DNA from: Abelmoschus esculentus
Taxonomy: Eukaryota; Streptophyta; Magnoliopsida; Malvales; Malvaceae
Length of the DNA: 64,000 bases
Direction: 5' to 3'
Assembly (NCBI GenBank): GCA_035048815.1
Contig: JAUCBN010000018.1
Coordinates: 15,519,001-15,583,000, forward strand
The notes below the pieces were generated by a model. It worked only from the letters and a program-made list of their open reading frames with translations. It was not told where the DNA came from and searched no databases. Of this stretch, positions 46,500-60,600 are shown piece after piece. How positions within the stretch are numbered: the stretch's first letter is position 1; each line of letters starts with the position of its first letter. Both the position numbers and the translations under genes were made by a program.

Positions 46500-49400
46500 A
46501 CATAAAATTTGATTTAAGAACATCTGGTTTTCGTTTTGTTGGGATTAAAACGTGCATATCTAAAAAGGCTTGATAGAGAATCCGTTCGAATTTTAACCGA
46601 GTAAAAAGCTGAAAATTTTAGATTAATCAGCATAATTTTGTACAAAAGCCCATAGTTAATTATTTGAACTCAAAAAATTTGATTTAATAACATCTAGTTA
46701 TCATTTTGTTCGGATTAAAACGTGTATGTCTAAAAGGCTTTATAGAGAATCCGTTCGAATTTAACCGAGTAAAAACCTTAAAATTTTAGATTTATCTGTA
46801 TAATTTTGTTCAAAAGCCCTTAATTAACTATATGAACTCATAAAATTTGATTTAATAACATATGATTTTCGTTTTGTTGGGAATAAAACGTGCATATCTA
46901 AAAAGGCTTGATAGAGAATCCGTTCGAATTTTAACCGAGTAAAAAGCTAAAAATTTTAGATTAATCAGCATAATTTTGTTCAATAGCCCATAATTAATTA
47001 TTTGAACTCAAAAAATTTGATTTAATAACATCTAGTTATCATTTTGTTCGGATTAAAACGTGTATGTCTAAAAGGCTTTATAGAGAATCCGTTCGAATTT
47101 AACCGAGTAAAAACCTTAAAATTTTAGATTTATCTGTATAATTTTGTTCAAAAGCCCTTAATTAACTATTTAAACTCATAAAATTTTATTTAGTAAAATC
47201 TTGTTTTCGTTTTTTGGGATTAAAACGTGCATGTGTAAATGGGCTTTAAAGAGAATCTGTTGGAACTTTAACCGAGTAAAAAGGTTAAAATTTTAGATTA
47301 ATCTACATAATTTTGTTCAAAAGCCCATAATTAATTATTTGAAATAAAAAAATTTGATTTAATAACATCTAGTTATCGTTTTATTCGGATTAAAACGTGC
47401 ATGTCTAAAAAGGCTTTATAGAGAATCCGTTTGAATTTTAACCGAGTAAAAAGCTTAAAATTTTAGATTAATAAGTATAATTTTGTTCAAAAGCTCAAAA
47501 TTAACTTTTCGAACTTATAAAATTTCATTTAATAAAATTTTGTTTTCGTTTTTTATGATTAAAACGTGCATGTGTACATGGGCTTTAAAGAGAATCTGTT
47601 CGAATTTTAACCTAGTAAAAAGCTGAAAATTTTAGATTAATCTACATAATTTTGTTTAAAAGCCCATAACTAATTATTTGAAATCAAAAAATTTAATCTA
47701 ATATCATCTAGTTATCGTTTTATTCGGATTAAAACGTGCTTGTCTAAAAAGGCTTTATAGAGAATCCATTTGAATTTTAACCGAGTTAAAAGTAGAAAAT
47801 TTTAGATTACTCTGTATAATTTTGTTCAAAAGCCCTTAATTAACTATTTGAACTCATAAAATTTTATTTAAAAACATCTGGTTTTTGTTTTGTTCGGATT
47901 AAAACGTACATGTCTAAAAAGGCTTTATAGAGAATCTGTTCGAATTTTAACCGAGTATAAAGCTAAAAATTTTAGATTTATCTGTATAATTTTGTTCCAA
48001 ATCTTATAATTAATTATTTGAAATCAGAAAATTTGATTTAATAACATTTGGTTTTGTTTTGTTCGGATTAAAACGTCCACGTCTAAAAAGGCTTTATAGA
48101 AAATCTGTTCAAATTTTAAAGGAGTAAAAAGCTAAAAATTTTGGATTAATATATATAATTTTGTTCAAAAGGCCATAATTAATTATTTGAACTAAAAAAA
48201 TTTGATTTAATAACATCTAGTTATCATTTTGTTCGGATTAAAACGTGCATGTCTAAAAAGGCTTTATAGAGAATTCGTTCGAATTTAACCGAGTAAAAAC
48301 CTGAAAATTTTAGATTTATCTAAATAATATTGTTCAAAAACCCATAATTAAATATTTGAACTCATAAAATTAGATTTAATAACATCTGGTTTTTGTTTTG
48401 TTCGGATTAAAACGTGCATATCTAAAAAGGCTTTATAGGGAATCCGTTCGAATTTTAACCGACTAAAAAGTTGAAAATTTTAGACTAATCTGTATAACTT
48501 TGTTTAAAAGCCCATAATTAACTATTTGAACACATAAAATTTGAGTTAATAACATCTGGTTTTCGTTTTGTTGGGATTAAAACGTGCATATCTAAAAAGG
48601 CTTGATAGAGAATCCGTTCGAATTTTAACCGAGTAAAAAGCTGAAAATTTTAGATTAATCAGCATAATTTTGTTCAAAAGCCCAAAATTAATTATTTGAA
48701 CTCAAAAAATTTGATTTAATAACATCTAGTTATCATTTTGTTCGGATTAAAACGTGCATGTCTAAAAGGTTTTATAGAGAATCCGTTCGAATTTAACCGA
48801 GTAAAAACCTGAAAATTTTAGATTTATCTAAATAATATTGTTCAAAAACCCATAATTAAATATTTGAACTCATAAAATTAGATTTAATAACATCTGGTTT
48901 TTGTTTTGTTCGGATTAAAACGTGCATATCTAAAAAGGCTTTATAGGGAATCCGTTCGAATTTTAACCGACTAAAAAGTTGAAAATTTTAGACTAATCTG
49001 TATAACTTTGATTAAAAGCCCATAATTAACTATTTGAACACATAAAATTTGAGTTAATAACATCTGGTTTTCGTTTTGTTGGGATTAAAACGTGCATATC
49101 TAAAAAGGCTTGATAGAGAATCCGTTCGAATTTTAACCGAGTAAAAAGCTGAAAATTTTAGATTAATCAGCATAATTTTGTTCAAAAGCCCAAAATTAAT
49201 TATTTGAACTCAAAAAATTTGATTTAATAACATCTAGTTATCATTTTGTTCGGATTAAAACGTGCATGTCTAAAAGGTTTTATAGAGAATCTGTTCGAAT
49301 TTAACCGAGTAAAAACCTGAAAATTTTAGATTTATCTGTATAATTTTGTTCAAAAGCCCTTAATTAACTATATGAACTCATAAAATTTGATTTAATAACA

Positions 49401-51700
49401 TCTGATTTTCGTTTTGTTGGGAATAAAACGTGCATGTCTAAAAAGGGTTGATAGAGAATCCGTTCGAATTTTAACCGAGTAAAAAACTAAAAATTTTAGA
49501 TTAATAAGAATAATTTTGTTCAAAAGCTCAAAATTAACTATTTGAACTCATAAAATTTTATTTAGTAAAATCGTGTTTTCGTTTTTTGGGATTAAAACGT
49601 GCATGTGTAAATGGGCTTTAAAGAGAATCTGTTGGAACTTTAACCGAGTAAAAAGGTGAAAATTTTAGATTAATCTACATAATTTTGTTCAAAAGCCCAT
49701 AATTAATTATTTGAAATCAAAAAATTTGATTTAATAACATCTAGTTATTGTTTTATTCGGATTAAAACGTGCATGTCTAAAAAGGCTTTATAGAGAATCC
49801 GTTTGAATTTTAACCGAGTAAAAAGCAAAAAAATTTAGATTAATCTGTATAATTTTGTTCAAAAGCCCTTAATTAACTATTTGAACTCATAAAATTTGAT
49901 TTAATAACATCTGATTTTCTTTTTGTTGGGACTAAAATGTGCATGTCTAAAAAGGCTTCATAGAGAATTCGTTCGAATTTTAACCGAGTAAAAAGCTTAA
50001 AATTTTAGATTAATAAGTATAATTTTGTTCAAAAGCTCAAAATTAACTATTCGAACTTATAAAATTTCATTTAATAAAATTCTGTTTTCGTTTTTTGTGA
50101 TTAAAACGTGCATGTGTACATGGGCTTTAAAGAGAATCTGTTCGAATTTTAATCTAGTAAAAAGCTGAAAATTTTAGATTAATCTACATAATTTTGTTCA
50201 AAAGCCCATAATTAATTATTTGAAATCAAAAAATTTAATCTAATATCATCTAGTTATCGTTTTATTCGAATTAAAACGTGCATGTCTAAATAGGCTTTAT
50301 AGAGAATCCATTTGAATTTTAATCGAGTAAAAAGCAGAAAATTTTAGATTAATCTGTATAATTTTGTTCAAAAACCCTTAATTAACTATTTGAACTCATA
50401 AAATTTTATTTAAAAACATCTGGTTTTTGTTTTGTTCGGATTAAAACGTACATGTCTAAAAATGCTTTATAGAGAATCTGTTCGAATTTTAACCGAGTAA
50501 AAAGCTAAAAATTTTAGATTAATCTGTATAATTTTGTTCCAAATCTTATAATTAATTATTTGAACTCATAAAATTTGATTTAATAACAATTGGTTTTGTT
50601 TTGTTCGGATTAAAACGTCCACGTCTAAAAAGGCTTTATAGAAAATCCGTTCAAATTTTAATGGAGTAAAAAGCTAAAAATTTTAGATTAATATATATAA
50701 TTTTGTTCAGAAGGCCATAATTAATTATTTGAGCTAAAAAAATTTGATTTAATAACATCTAGTTATCATTTTGTTCGGATTAAAACGTGCATGTCTAAAA
50801 AGGCTTTACAGAGAATCCGTTCGAATTTAACCGAGTAAAATCCTGAAAATTTTAGATTTATCTGAATAATATTGTTCAAAAACCCATAATTAAATATTTG
50901 AACTCATAAAATTAGATTTAATAACATCTGGTTTTTGTTTTGTTCGGATTAAAACGTGCATATCTAAAAAGGCTTTATAGAGAATCCGTTCGAATTTTAA
51001 CCGACTAAAAAATTGAAAATTTTAGATTAATCTGTATAACTTTGTTTAAAAGCCCATAATTAACTATTTCAACACATAAAATTTGATTTAATAACATCTG
51101 GTTTTCGTTTTGTTGGGATTAAAACGTGCATATCTAAAAAGGCTTGATAGAGAATCCGTTCGAATTTTAACCGAGTAAAAAGCTGAAAATTTTAGATTAA
51201 TCAGTATAATTTTGTTCAAAAGCCCATAATTAATTATTTGAACTCAAAAAATTTGATTTAATAACATCTAGTTATCATTTGGTTCGGATTAAAACGTGCA
51301 TGTCTAAAAGGTTTTATAGAGAATCTGTTCGAATTTAACCGAGTAAAAACCTGAAAATTTTAGATTTATCTGTATAATTTTGTTCAAAAGCCCTTAATTA
51401 ACTATATGAACTCATAAAATTTAATTTAATAACATCTGATTTTCGTTTTGTTGGGAATAAAACGTACATGTCTAAAAAGGGTTGATAGAGAATCTGTTCG
51501 AATTTTAACCGAGTAAAAAGCTGAAAATTTTAGATTAATAAGTATAATTTTGTTCAAAAGCTCAAAATTAACTATTTGAACTCATAAAATTTTATTTAGT
51601 AAAATCTTGTTTTCGTTTTTTGGGATTAAAACGTGCATGTGTAAATGGGCATTAAAGAGAATCTGTTCGAATTTTAACAAAGTAAAAAGTTGAAAATTTT
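46500..51700 (+). repeat. Block duplications of 12-15 monomers (2.03-2.54 kb)
   Basis: The rare variant gtgtaaatgggc occurs at about 47,236, 49,608 and 51,641 (spacings about 2,372 and 2,034 bp, 14 and 12 monomers). gtgtacatggg occurs at 47,571 and 50,113 (2,542 bp, 15 monomers). The order of neighbouring variants is kept. Differences between copies are whole monomers, including the 508-bp triplet duplication. Outer limits are approximate. Confidence 0.7.
48281..49300 (+). repeat. Tandem duplication of a three-monomer (508-bp) unit
   Basis: The private variants atttatctaaataatattg (48,314 and 48,822) and ttataggg (48,433 and 48,941) recur exactly 508 bp apart, i.e. three monomers. The two copies differ at very few positions. 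A third, more diverged relative (tctgaataatattg) is at 50,856, 2,034 bp further on. Confidence 0.8.
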
Positions 51701-54700
51701 AGATTAATCTGTATAATTTTGTTTAAAAGCCCATAATTAACTATTTGAACTCATAAAATTTAATTTAATAACATCTGGTTTTCATTTTGTTGGGATTAAA
51801 AAGTGCATGTCTATAAAGTCTTTATAGAGAATCCGTTCGAATTTTAACCGAGTAAAAAGCTAAAAATTTTAGATTATTCTGTATAATTTTATTCAAAAGC
51901 TCAAAATTAAATATTTGAACTCATAAAATTTCATTTAATAAAATCTGGTTTTCGTTTTGTTGGGATTAAAACGTGCATGTTTAAAAAGGCTTGATAGAGA
52001 ATCCGTTTAAATTTTAACCTAGTAAAAAGCTAAAAATTTTAGATTAATCTACATAATTTTGTTTAAAATCCCATAATTAATTATTTGAACTCAAAAAATT
52101 TGATTTAATAACATCTAGTTATTATTTTGTTCGGATTAAAACGTGCATGTCTAAAAATACTTTATAGAGAATCCGTTCAAATTTGATGAATTTTAACCGT
52201 GTAAAAAGCTGAAAATTTTAGATTTATCTGTATAATTTTATTCAAAATCTCATAATTAACTATTTGAACTCATCAAATTTGATTTAATAACATCTGGTTT
52301 TGTTTTGTTCGGATTAAAACGTCCACGTCTAAAAAGGCTTTCTAGAGAATCTGTTCAAATTTTAAACGAGTAAAAAGATGAAAATTTTAGATTAATCTGT
52401 ATAACTTTGTTCAAAAGCCCATAATTAATTATCTAAACTAAAAAAATTTGATTTAGCAACATCTAGTTATCATTTTGTTCGAATTAAAACGTGTATGTCT
52501 AAAAAGGCTTTATACAATATCCGTTCTAATTTTAACTATGTGAAAAGCGGAAAATTTTAGATTAATCTATAGAATTTTGTTCAAAAACCCATAATTAACT
52601 ATTTGAACTCGTAAAATTTGATTTAATAACATCTGGTTTTTGTTTTGTTCGGATTAAAACGTCTACGTCTAAAAAGGCTTTCTACAGAATCCGTTCGAAT
52701 ATTAACCGCGTAAAAAGCTAAAAATTTTAGGTTAATCTGTATAATTTGTTTAAAAGACCATATTCAACTATTTGAACTCAAAAAATTTGATTTAATAACA
52801 TCTGGTTTTCGTTTTGATAGGATTAAAACATGCATGTCTAAAATTGCTTTATAGAGAATCCGTTCGAATTTTAACCGAGTAAAAAGCTGAAAATTTTAGA
52901 TTTATCTGTATAATTTTTTTCAAAATCCCATAATTAACTACTTGAACTCATAAAATTTTATTTAATAACATCTAGTTTTTGTTTTGTTCGGATTAAAACG
53001 TGCATGTCTAAAAAGACTTTATAGAGAATCCATTCAAATTTTAACCGAGTTAAAAGCTGAAACTTTTAGATTAATCTGTCTAATTTTGTTCAAAAGCCCA
53101 CAATTAATTATTTGAACTCAAAAAAATTTGATTTTATAACATCTAGTTATCGTCTTGTTCGGATTAAAACGTCTACGTCTAAAAAGGTTTTATAGAGAAT
53201 CCGTTCGAATATTAACCGAGTAAAAAGCTAAAAATTTTAGATTAATCTGTATAATTTTGTTTAATAGACCATATTCAACTATTTGAACTCATAAAATTTG
53301 ATTTAATAACATTTGATTTTCGTTTTGGTGGGACTAAAACTTGCATGTTTAAAATTGCTTTATAAAGAATCCGTTCAAATTTTAACCGAGTTTAAAGTTG
53401 AAAATTTTAGATTTATCTGTATAATTTTTTCAGAATCCCATAATTAACTATTTGAACTCATAAAATTTTTTTTAAAATCATCTGGTTTTTGTTTTGTTCG
53501 GATTAAAACGTGCATGTCTAAAAAGGCTTTATAGAGAATCTGTTCGAATTTAACCGAGTAAAAACCAGAAAATTTTAGATTTATCTATATAATTTTGTTC
53601 AAAATCTCATAATTAACTATTTGAACTCGTAAAATTTGATTAAAAAACATCTAGTTTTTGTTTTGCTCGGATTGAAACGTGCATGTCTAAAAAAGCTTTA
53701 TAGAGAATCTGTTCGAATTTTAACCGAGTAAAAGGTTGAAAATTTTAGATTTTTCTTTATAATTTTGTTCAAAATCTCATTATTAACTATTTGAACTCAT
53801 CAAATTTGATTTAATAACATATTGTTTTGTTTTGTTCTGATTCAAATGTCCACGTCTAAAACGGCTTTATAGAGAATCTGTTCAAATTTTAACCGAGTAA
53901 AAAGCCGAAAATTTTAGATTAATCTATATAATTTTGTTCAAAAGCCCATAATTAATTATTTGAACTCAAAAAATTTGATTTAATAACATCTAGTTATCAT
54001 TTTGTTCGGATTAAAATGTTCATATCTAACAAGGCTTTATAGACAATCCGTTCGAATTTTAACCGACTAAAAACTTGAAAATTTTAGATTAATCTGTATA
54101 ATTTTGTTTAAAAGACCATAATTAACTATTTGAACTCATAAAATTTGATTTAATAACATCTGGTTTTCGTTTTTTTGGTATTAAAACGTGCATGTCTATA
54201 AAGGCTTTATAAAGAATCCGTTCGAATTTTAACCGAGTAAAAAGTTAAAAATTTTAGATTAATCTGTATAATTTTATTCAAAAGCTCAAAATTAAATATT
54301 TGAACTCATAAAATTTCATTTAATAAAATATGGTTTTCGTTTTGTTGGGATTTAAACGTGAATATCTAAAAAGGCTTGATAGAGAATCCGTTTGAATTTT
54401 AACCTCGTAAAAAGCTAAAAATTTTAGATTAATCTACATAATTTTGTTCAAAAGCCCATAATTAATTATTTGAATTCAAAAAATTTTATTTAATAACATC
54501 TAGTTATTGTTTTGTTCGGATTAAAACGTGCTTGTCTAAAAAGACTTTATAGAGAATCCGTTTAAATTTTAACAGAGTAAAACGCTGATAAAATTTGTTC
54601 AAAATCTCATAATTAACTATTTGAACTCATAAAATTTGATTTAATATCATCTGGTTTTGTTTTGTTCGGATTAAAACGTCCACATCTAAAAAGGCTTTAT

Positions 54701-57684
54701 AGAGAATACGTTCAAATTTTAAACGAGTAAAAAGCTGATAATTTTAGATTAATCTGTATAATTTTGTTTAAAAGCCCATAATTAATTATTTGAACTCAAA
54801 AAATTTGTTTTAACAACAGCTACTTATCATTTTGTTCAGATTAAAACGTTCATGTCTAAAAAGGCTTTATAGAGAATTCGTTCGAATTTTATCCGAGTAA
54901 AAAGATGAAAATTTTAGATTAATCTGTATAATTTTGTTTAAAAGCCCATAACTAATTATTTGAACTCAAAAAATTTGATTTAATAACATCTACTTATCAT
55001 TTTATTCAGATTAAAACGTTCATGTCTAAAAAGGCTTTATAGAGAATCCGTTCAAATTTTAACCGAGTAAAAAGCTGAAAATTTTAGATTAATCTGCATA
55101 ATTTTGTTCAAAAGCCCATAATTAATTATTTGAACTCAAAAAATTTGTTTTAATCATATCTAGTTATCGTTTTTTCGGATTAAAACGTGCATGTCTAAAA
55201 AGGCCTTACAGAGAATCCGTTTGAATTTTAACCGAGTAAAACGCTGAAAATTTTAGATTAATCAGTATAATTTTGTTCAAAAGCTCTTAATTAACTATTT
55301 GAACTGATAAAATTTGATTTAATAACAGCTGATTTTTGTTTTGTTGGATTAAAACGTGCATGTCTAAAAAGGCTTGAAAGAGAATCCATTGGAATTTTAA
55401 CTGAGGAAAAAGATGAAAATTTTAGATTAATAAGTATAATTTTGTTCAAAATCTCAAAATTAACTATTTGAACTCATAAAATTTCATCTAATAAAATATG
55501 GTTTTCGTTTTGTTGGGATTAAAACGTGCATGTGTAAATGTGCTTTAAAGAGAATATGTTCGAATTTATCAGAGTAAAAAGCTGAAAATTTTAGATTAAT
55601 CTGCATAATTTTGTTCAAAAGCCCATAATTCATTATTTGAAATCAAAAAATTTGATTTAATAACATCTAGTTATCTTTTTATTCAGATTAAAACGTTCAT
55701 GTCTAAAAAGGATTTATGGAAAATCCGTTTGAATTTTAACCAAGTAAAAAGCTAAAAATTTTAGATTAATCTATATAATTTTGTTCAAAAGCCCTTAATT
55801 AACTATTTGAACTCATAAAATTTTATTTAATAACATCTGGTTTTGGTTTTGTTCGAATTAAAACATGCATGTCTAAAAAGGCTTTATAGAGAATCCGTTC
55901 AAATTTTAACCGAGTAAAAAGCTGAAAATTTTATATTTATCTATATAATTTTGTTCAAAATCCCATAATTAACTATTTAAACTCATAAAATTTGATTTAA
56001 TAAAAATTGGTTTTTGTTTTGTTCGGATTAAAACGTGCATATCTAAAAAGGCATTATAGAGAATCCGTTCGAATTTTAACCGAGTAAAAAGCAGAAAATT
56101 TGAGATTAATTTGTATAATTTTGTTCAGAAGCCCATAGTTAGCTATTTGAACTCATAAAATTTGATTTAATAATATTTTGTTGGGAATAAAATGTATATG
56201 TCTAAAAAAGCTTTATAGAGAATCCGTTCGAATTTTAACCGAGTAAAAAGCTGAAAATTTTAGATTAATCTGTATAGTTTTGTCCAAAAGCTCAAAATTA
56301 AATATTTGAACTCATAAAATTTCATTTAAAAAATCTGGTTTTCGTTTTGTTGAGATTAAAATGTGCATGTCTAAAAAGGATTTGTAGAGAATCGGTTCGA
56401 ATTTTAACCAAGTAAAAAGCTGAAAATTTTAGATTAATCTATATAATTTTGTTCAAAAGCCCATGTTCAACTATTTGAACTCATAAAATTTGATTTAATA
56501 ACATCTGGTTTTCGTTTTGTTGGAATTAAAACTTGCATGTCTAAAATTGCTTTATAGAGAATCCGTTCGAATTTTAACCGAGAAAAAACTAAAAATTTTA
56601 GATTAATCTGTATAATTTTATTCAAAAGCTCAAAATTAAATATTTGAACTCATAAAATTTCATTTAATAAAATCTGGTCTTCGTTTTGTTGAGATTAAAA
56701 TGTGCATGTCTAAAAAGGCTTTATAGAGAATCTGTTTGAATTTTAACCGAGTAAAAAGCAGAAAATTTTAGATTAATCTACATAATTTTGTTCAAAAGCC
56801 CATAATTAATTATTTGAACTCAAAAAATTTGATTTAATAATATCTAGTTATCGTTTTGTTCGGATTAAAACATGCATGTCTAAAAAGTCTTTATAGAGAA
56901 TCCGTTTGAATTTTAACCGAGTAAAAACCTGAAAATTTTATATTTATCTGTATAATTTTGTTCAAAATCTCATAATTAACTATTTGAACTCATCAAATTT
57001 GATTTAATAACATCTGGTTTTGTTTTGTTCGGATTAAAACGTCCACGTCTAAAAAGGCTTTATAGAAAATCCGTTCAAATTTTAAATGAGTAAAAAGCTA
57101 AAAATTTTAGATTAATCTATATAACTTGTTCAAAAGCCCATAATTAATTATTTTAACTCAAAAAATTTTATTTAAGAACATCTAGTTATCATTTTGTTCG
57201 GATTAAAACATGCATGTCTAAAAAGGCTTTATAGAGAATCCGTTCGAATTTTAACCGAGTGAAAAGCTAAAAATTTTAGATTTATCTATATAATTTTGTT
57301 CAAAATTCCATAATTAACTATTTGAACTCATAAAATTTGATTTAATAACATCTGGTTTTTGTTTTGTTCGGATTAAAACGTTCATGTCTAAAAAGGCTTT
57401 ATAGAGAATCCGTTCGAATTTTAACCGAGTAAAAAGTTGAAAATTTTAGATTTATCTGTATAATTTTGTTCAAAATCTCATAATTAACTATTTGAACTCA
57501 TAAAATTTGATTAAATATCATATGGTTTTGTTTTGTTCGGATTGAAACGTCCACGTCTAAAAAGGCTTTATAGAGAATCCGTTCAAATTTTTTTTTTGAA
57601 ATAAAGGGCCTCATTAAAAAAACCCTATAGCCGATCACCCCGAGAGGAGATAAGGCCCCTATGGGGAAAAGAGTACCCAAGTTA

Positions 57685-60600
57685 TTATTGAGAAGAAGAG
57701 GAAAACCTCTCCGAGATTATAGAAGCCCGGATATAATCGGGGAAAAAATAATCATAGGAGCAAGAGGAAAAAGAACGTAAAGCCCTAGTAGCCAAAATAT
57801 GGGCTACAACATTAGCAGCTCGAGGCACATATCAGATCTGACAATCAGGAAAAGTACCAAGAGTGGTGCGGATGCGAGTAACCAAGTGCTGCACTGTGGA
57901 AAGATCTTGGTAAGGAGCGTTGTTTACTTTGTTGGCAATAGAAGCAGAGTCCGTTTCAATGACCACATTAGTCCAACCGTTGTCAGCAGCAAGACGCAAT
58001 CCTTCCAGGATGGCGAGAGCCTCGTCAGAGGCAGGATCCGAACAAATAAGGGGCATAGCTCAACCACCGAGCATCAAGCCAGCAGAGTCTCGAGCAATGA
58101 CGCCTGCCGCGGCCCCCTTTAATATAGGGTCGAAGGCCCCATCCGTGTTAATTTTTATGAAACCAGGAGTCGGTTTCATCCATCTAGCTTGAGTGAAGGT
58201 GGGCTTAGCTAGTCGGGAGCACTTGCGGGACACATCATTAAGTGATGTATAATCAGTGAAGAGTTTCTGGGCATTGGAAACAGTTAACCAAACCGGTTGG
58301 AGATGATTGTTATGAACAAAGTCATTACGGTGGTTTCATAAGTTCCATAAAACTGTGACAAGAAGCGAGAATTGGTGCAAGGAGAGGAAACCAGCAACAT
58401 CAGAAAGCCACTGATGGGGGGAAGAGGAAGCATTGGATAGAATCCGAGAGGGGAGTCCAGTCAGAAGGAGCGCCTCCTTAGCGCTAGGACAATCCCTCAA
58501 GGCATGAAGGGAGGACTCAATAGCCACGTTACAGATAGGGCAAACCCCTGGCCCGAGATTGGCTTGAAGGATTTTCTGCCGAGAGGATAGTGCATCATGA
58601 TATAACCGCCAACCAGAGGAACGAACTTTGGGTAGAGTAGGCAATTTAGATAAAATTTTCCAAAGCTTGGAAGGCATGTTAACAGGCCCTGGCTGGAGCT
58701 GCAGGAATTGATAACCAGATCGTACTGTATATATACCAGCATCATGGTGTCCCCAAAGTATGGTGTCTTTAACATCATTAATAATTGGGACATTAAGGAT
58801 GGGATTAGCATCTTCATGGGAAAATACTCTCTCACTTTTGGTTCATCCCAACGAGGCAAATTATGTAGCATGAAAGTGCCTGCACGAAGAGGGACTTCAT
58901 CATTCACCTCATAATCACCGTAAAGGTTTACAGGCTGAGAACCACCCCACTTGTCAAAATGGATCTGGACAGTACTGGACATGCCAGGACGTTTGAAAAA
59001 ACCGTTGCGAAGCTTATAGAAAGCAATGCTAAGACCTTTCCAAGCAAAGGAAGAGATCCGAGTGAAGTCAGCGTCCAAGACTGTGCCCGTGGGATAGTAC
59101 TTTCATTTATAGACCCGACTAAGAAGGTTATCAGGCTCACAAATTAACCGCCAAATTTGTTTACCTAGTAAAGCAAAATTAAAGTGGTGAAGGTCACGAA
59201 AACCTACTCCTCTAGCTACTTCCGATAGACAGATAGTGTCCCAAGGAAGCATGTGCCATCCTCGTTTGTCAGCTTTCCCAGACCACCAATATCGACGTAT
59301 CGCGGTGGTCATGTCATCAATAATGTTTTGTGGTAAAAGGTAACAAGACATAACATATTGAGGCATAGATTGTATAACAGATTTAATGAAAATTTCCCTA
59401 CCACTAAAGGAAATGAGATGTTTATCCCAAGTACTTAGACGAGCTTTCATTTTTTCCCTTGTGAAACCCAAAGCTGCAGTTTTGTTCTTTCCAATAAGGA
59501 GAGGAACTCCTAGATGGAGAATAGCATTGATATCCGTCCGGAGCGGAGTAGATGTTTTCCGTGAGAAAAAGATAGTGGATTTTTCAAAATTCACCGCCTG
59601 TCAAGACGAGATGGCATAAGTATGCAAAACATCCTTAAGTCGTTGAGCTTCTGTAGTTGTGTTCCTAATGAAAACAACACAGTCATCTGCAAAAAAAAGG
59701 TGGTTGACACGAGGTCCATTCCTGCTGGCACAAAGCCCAGGGAGGTGACCATTTGTCTGTTCAAAATTAAGCAGCGTTGAAAGGCCTTGATTACAGAACA
59801 GAAACAGAAAAGGGGAGAGAGGGTCCCCTTGCCGTAGACCTTTATTGGGCTTGAAAGGGCGCGAAAGGGAGTCATTGATGCGGACTTAAAATGATACTGA
59901 GGAGACACACCTTATAATAAGGGAGACCCAGCTTGAATTGAAACCTAGACGAGACATAATTTGTTCGAGAAAAGGCCATTCAATACGGTCAAAGGCTTTT
60001 TCCATATCTAGCTTTAAGCTAGCACCTTTTGCCAATGAGGTCACATTAGTATTTAGCGTATGGATGAGCTCATGAGCAATAAGAATGTTATCAGTAATGT
60101 TCCATCCATGGACAAAGGCAGCCTGAGTGCCACTGATGCATAAGGGTATAATAGATTTTAAACGGTTAACTAAAACTTTCGATACAGTTTTATAGATGAC
60201 TGTACAAAGACTAATAGGACGGAGATGCCGCATCGTAGTAGGGTCACTAATTTTGGGAATAAGAACAATGATGGAACGATTGATCTCTTCCATATTAGTA
60301 GACCCTCTCAGGAGTCCGAGGCAGAGATTTGTAAAATCCTGGCCAAGGATATGCCAATACTTTCGGAAGAAACCACTCGGAAAGCCATCGACTCCTGGGG
60401 CTTTCCTCGGGTCGATATCACGAAATGCAACAAAGACTTCATCAGCTGTGAAGTCCTTGTTAAGGTTATTGTTCATTGATTCGGTAACAATAGAAGGAAT
60501 GTTATCCAAGATGGAAGACGCTATAGTAGGAGAGGACGAAGTGAAAAGGTTTTGAAAGTAATTAATAGCAGTAGACATAATGTCAACCATGTTGGTTTGC

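Larger units (their letters stand above)
43875..57591 (+). repeat. Satellite array 2, ~169-bp monomer, about 81 copies
   Basis: Continues array 1 in the same strand and phase after LINE A (first bases gaattttaaccgagtaaaaa). Landmark words are the same as in array 1. The left 2.5 kb share the variant set of array 1; from about 46.4 kb other variants appear (gattaatcagcataatt, catgtgtaaatggg, catgtgtacatggg), with block duplications; from about 52 kb to the end the order is irregular. Occasional short indels occur, for example near 54,590. Ends inside a monomer at 57,591 where LINE B is inserted. No coding sequence. Confidence 0.96.

Noticed and set aside
57498..57680. 60-codon frame across the satellite/LINE B junction
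   Set aside because: Chimeric across the insertion point; not a gene.
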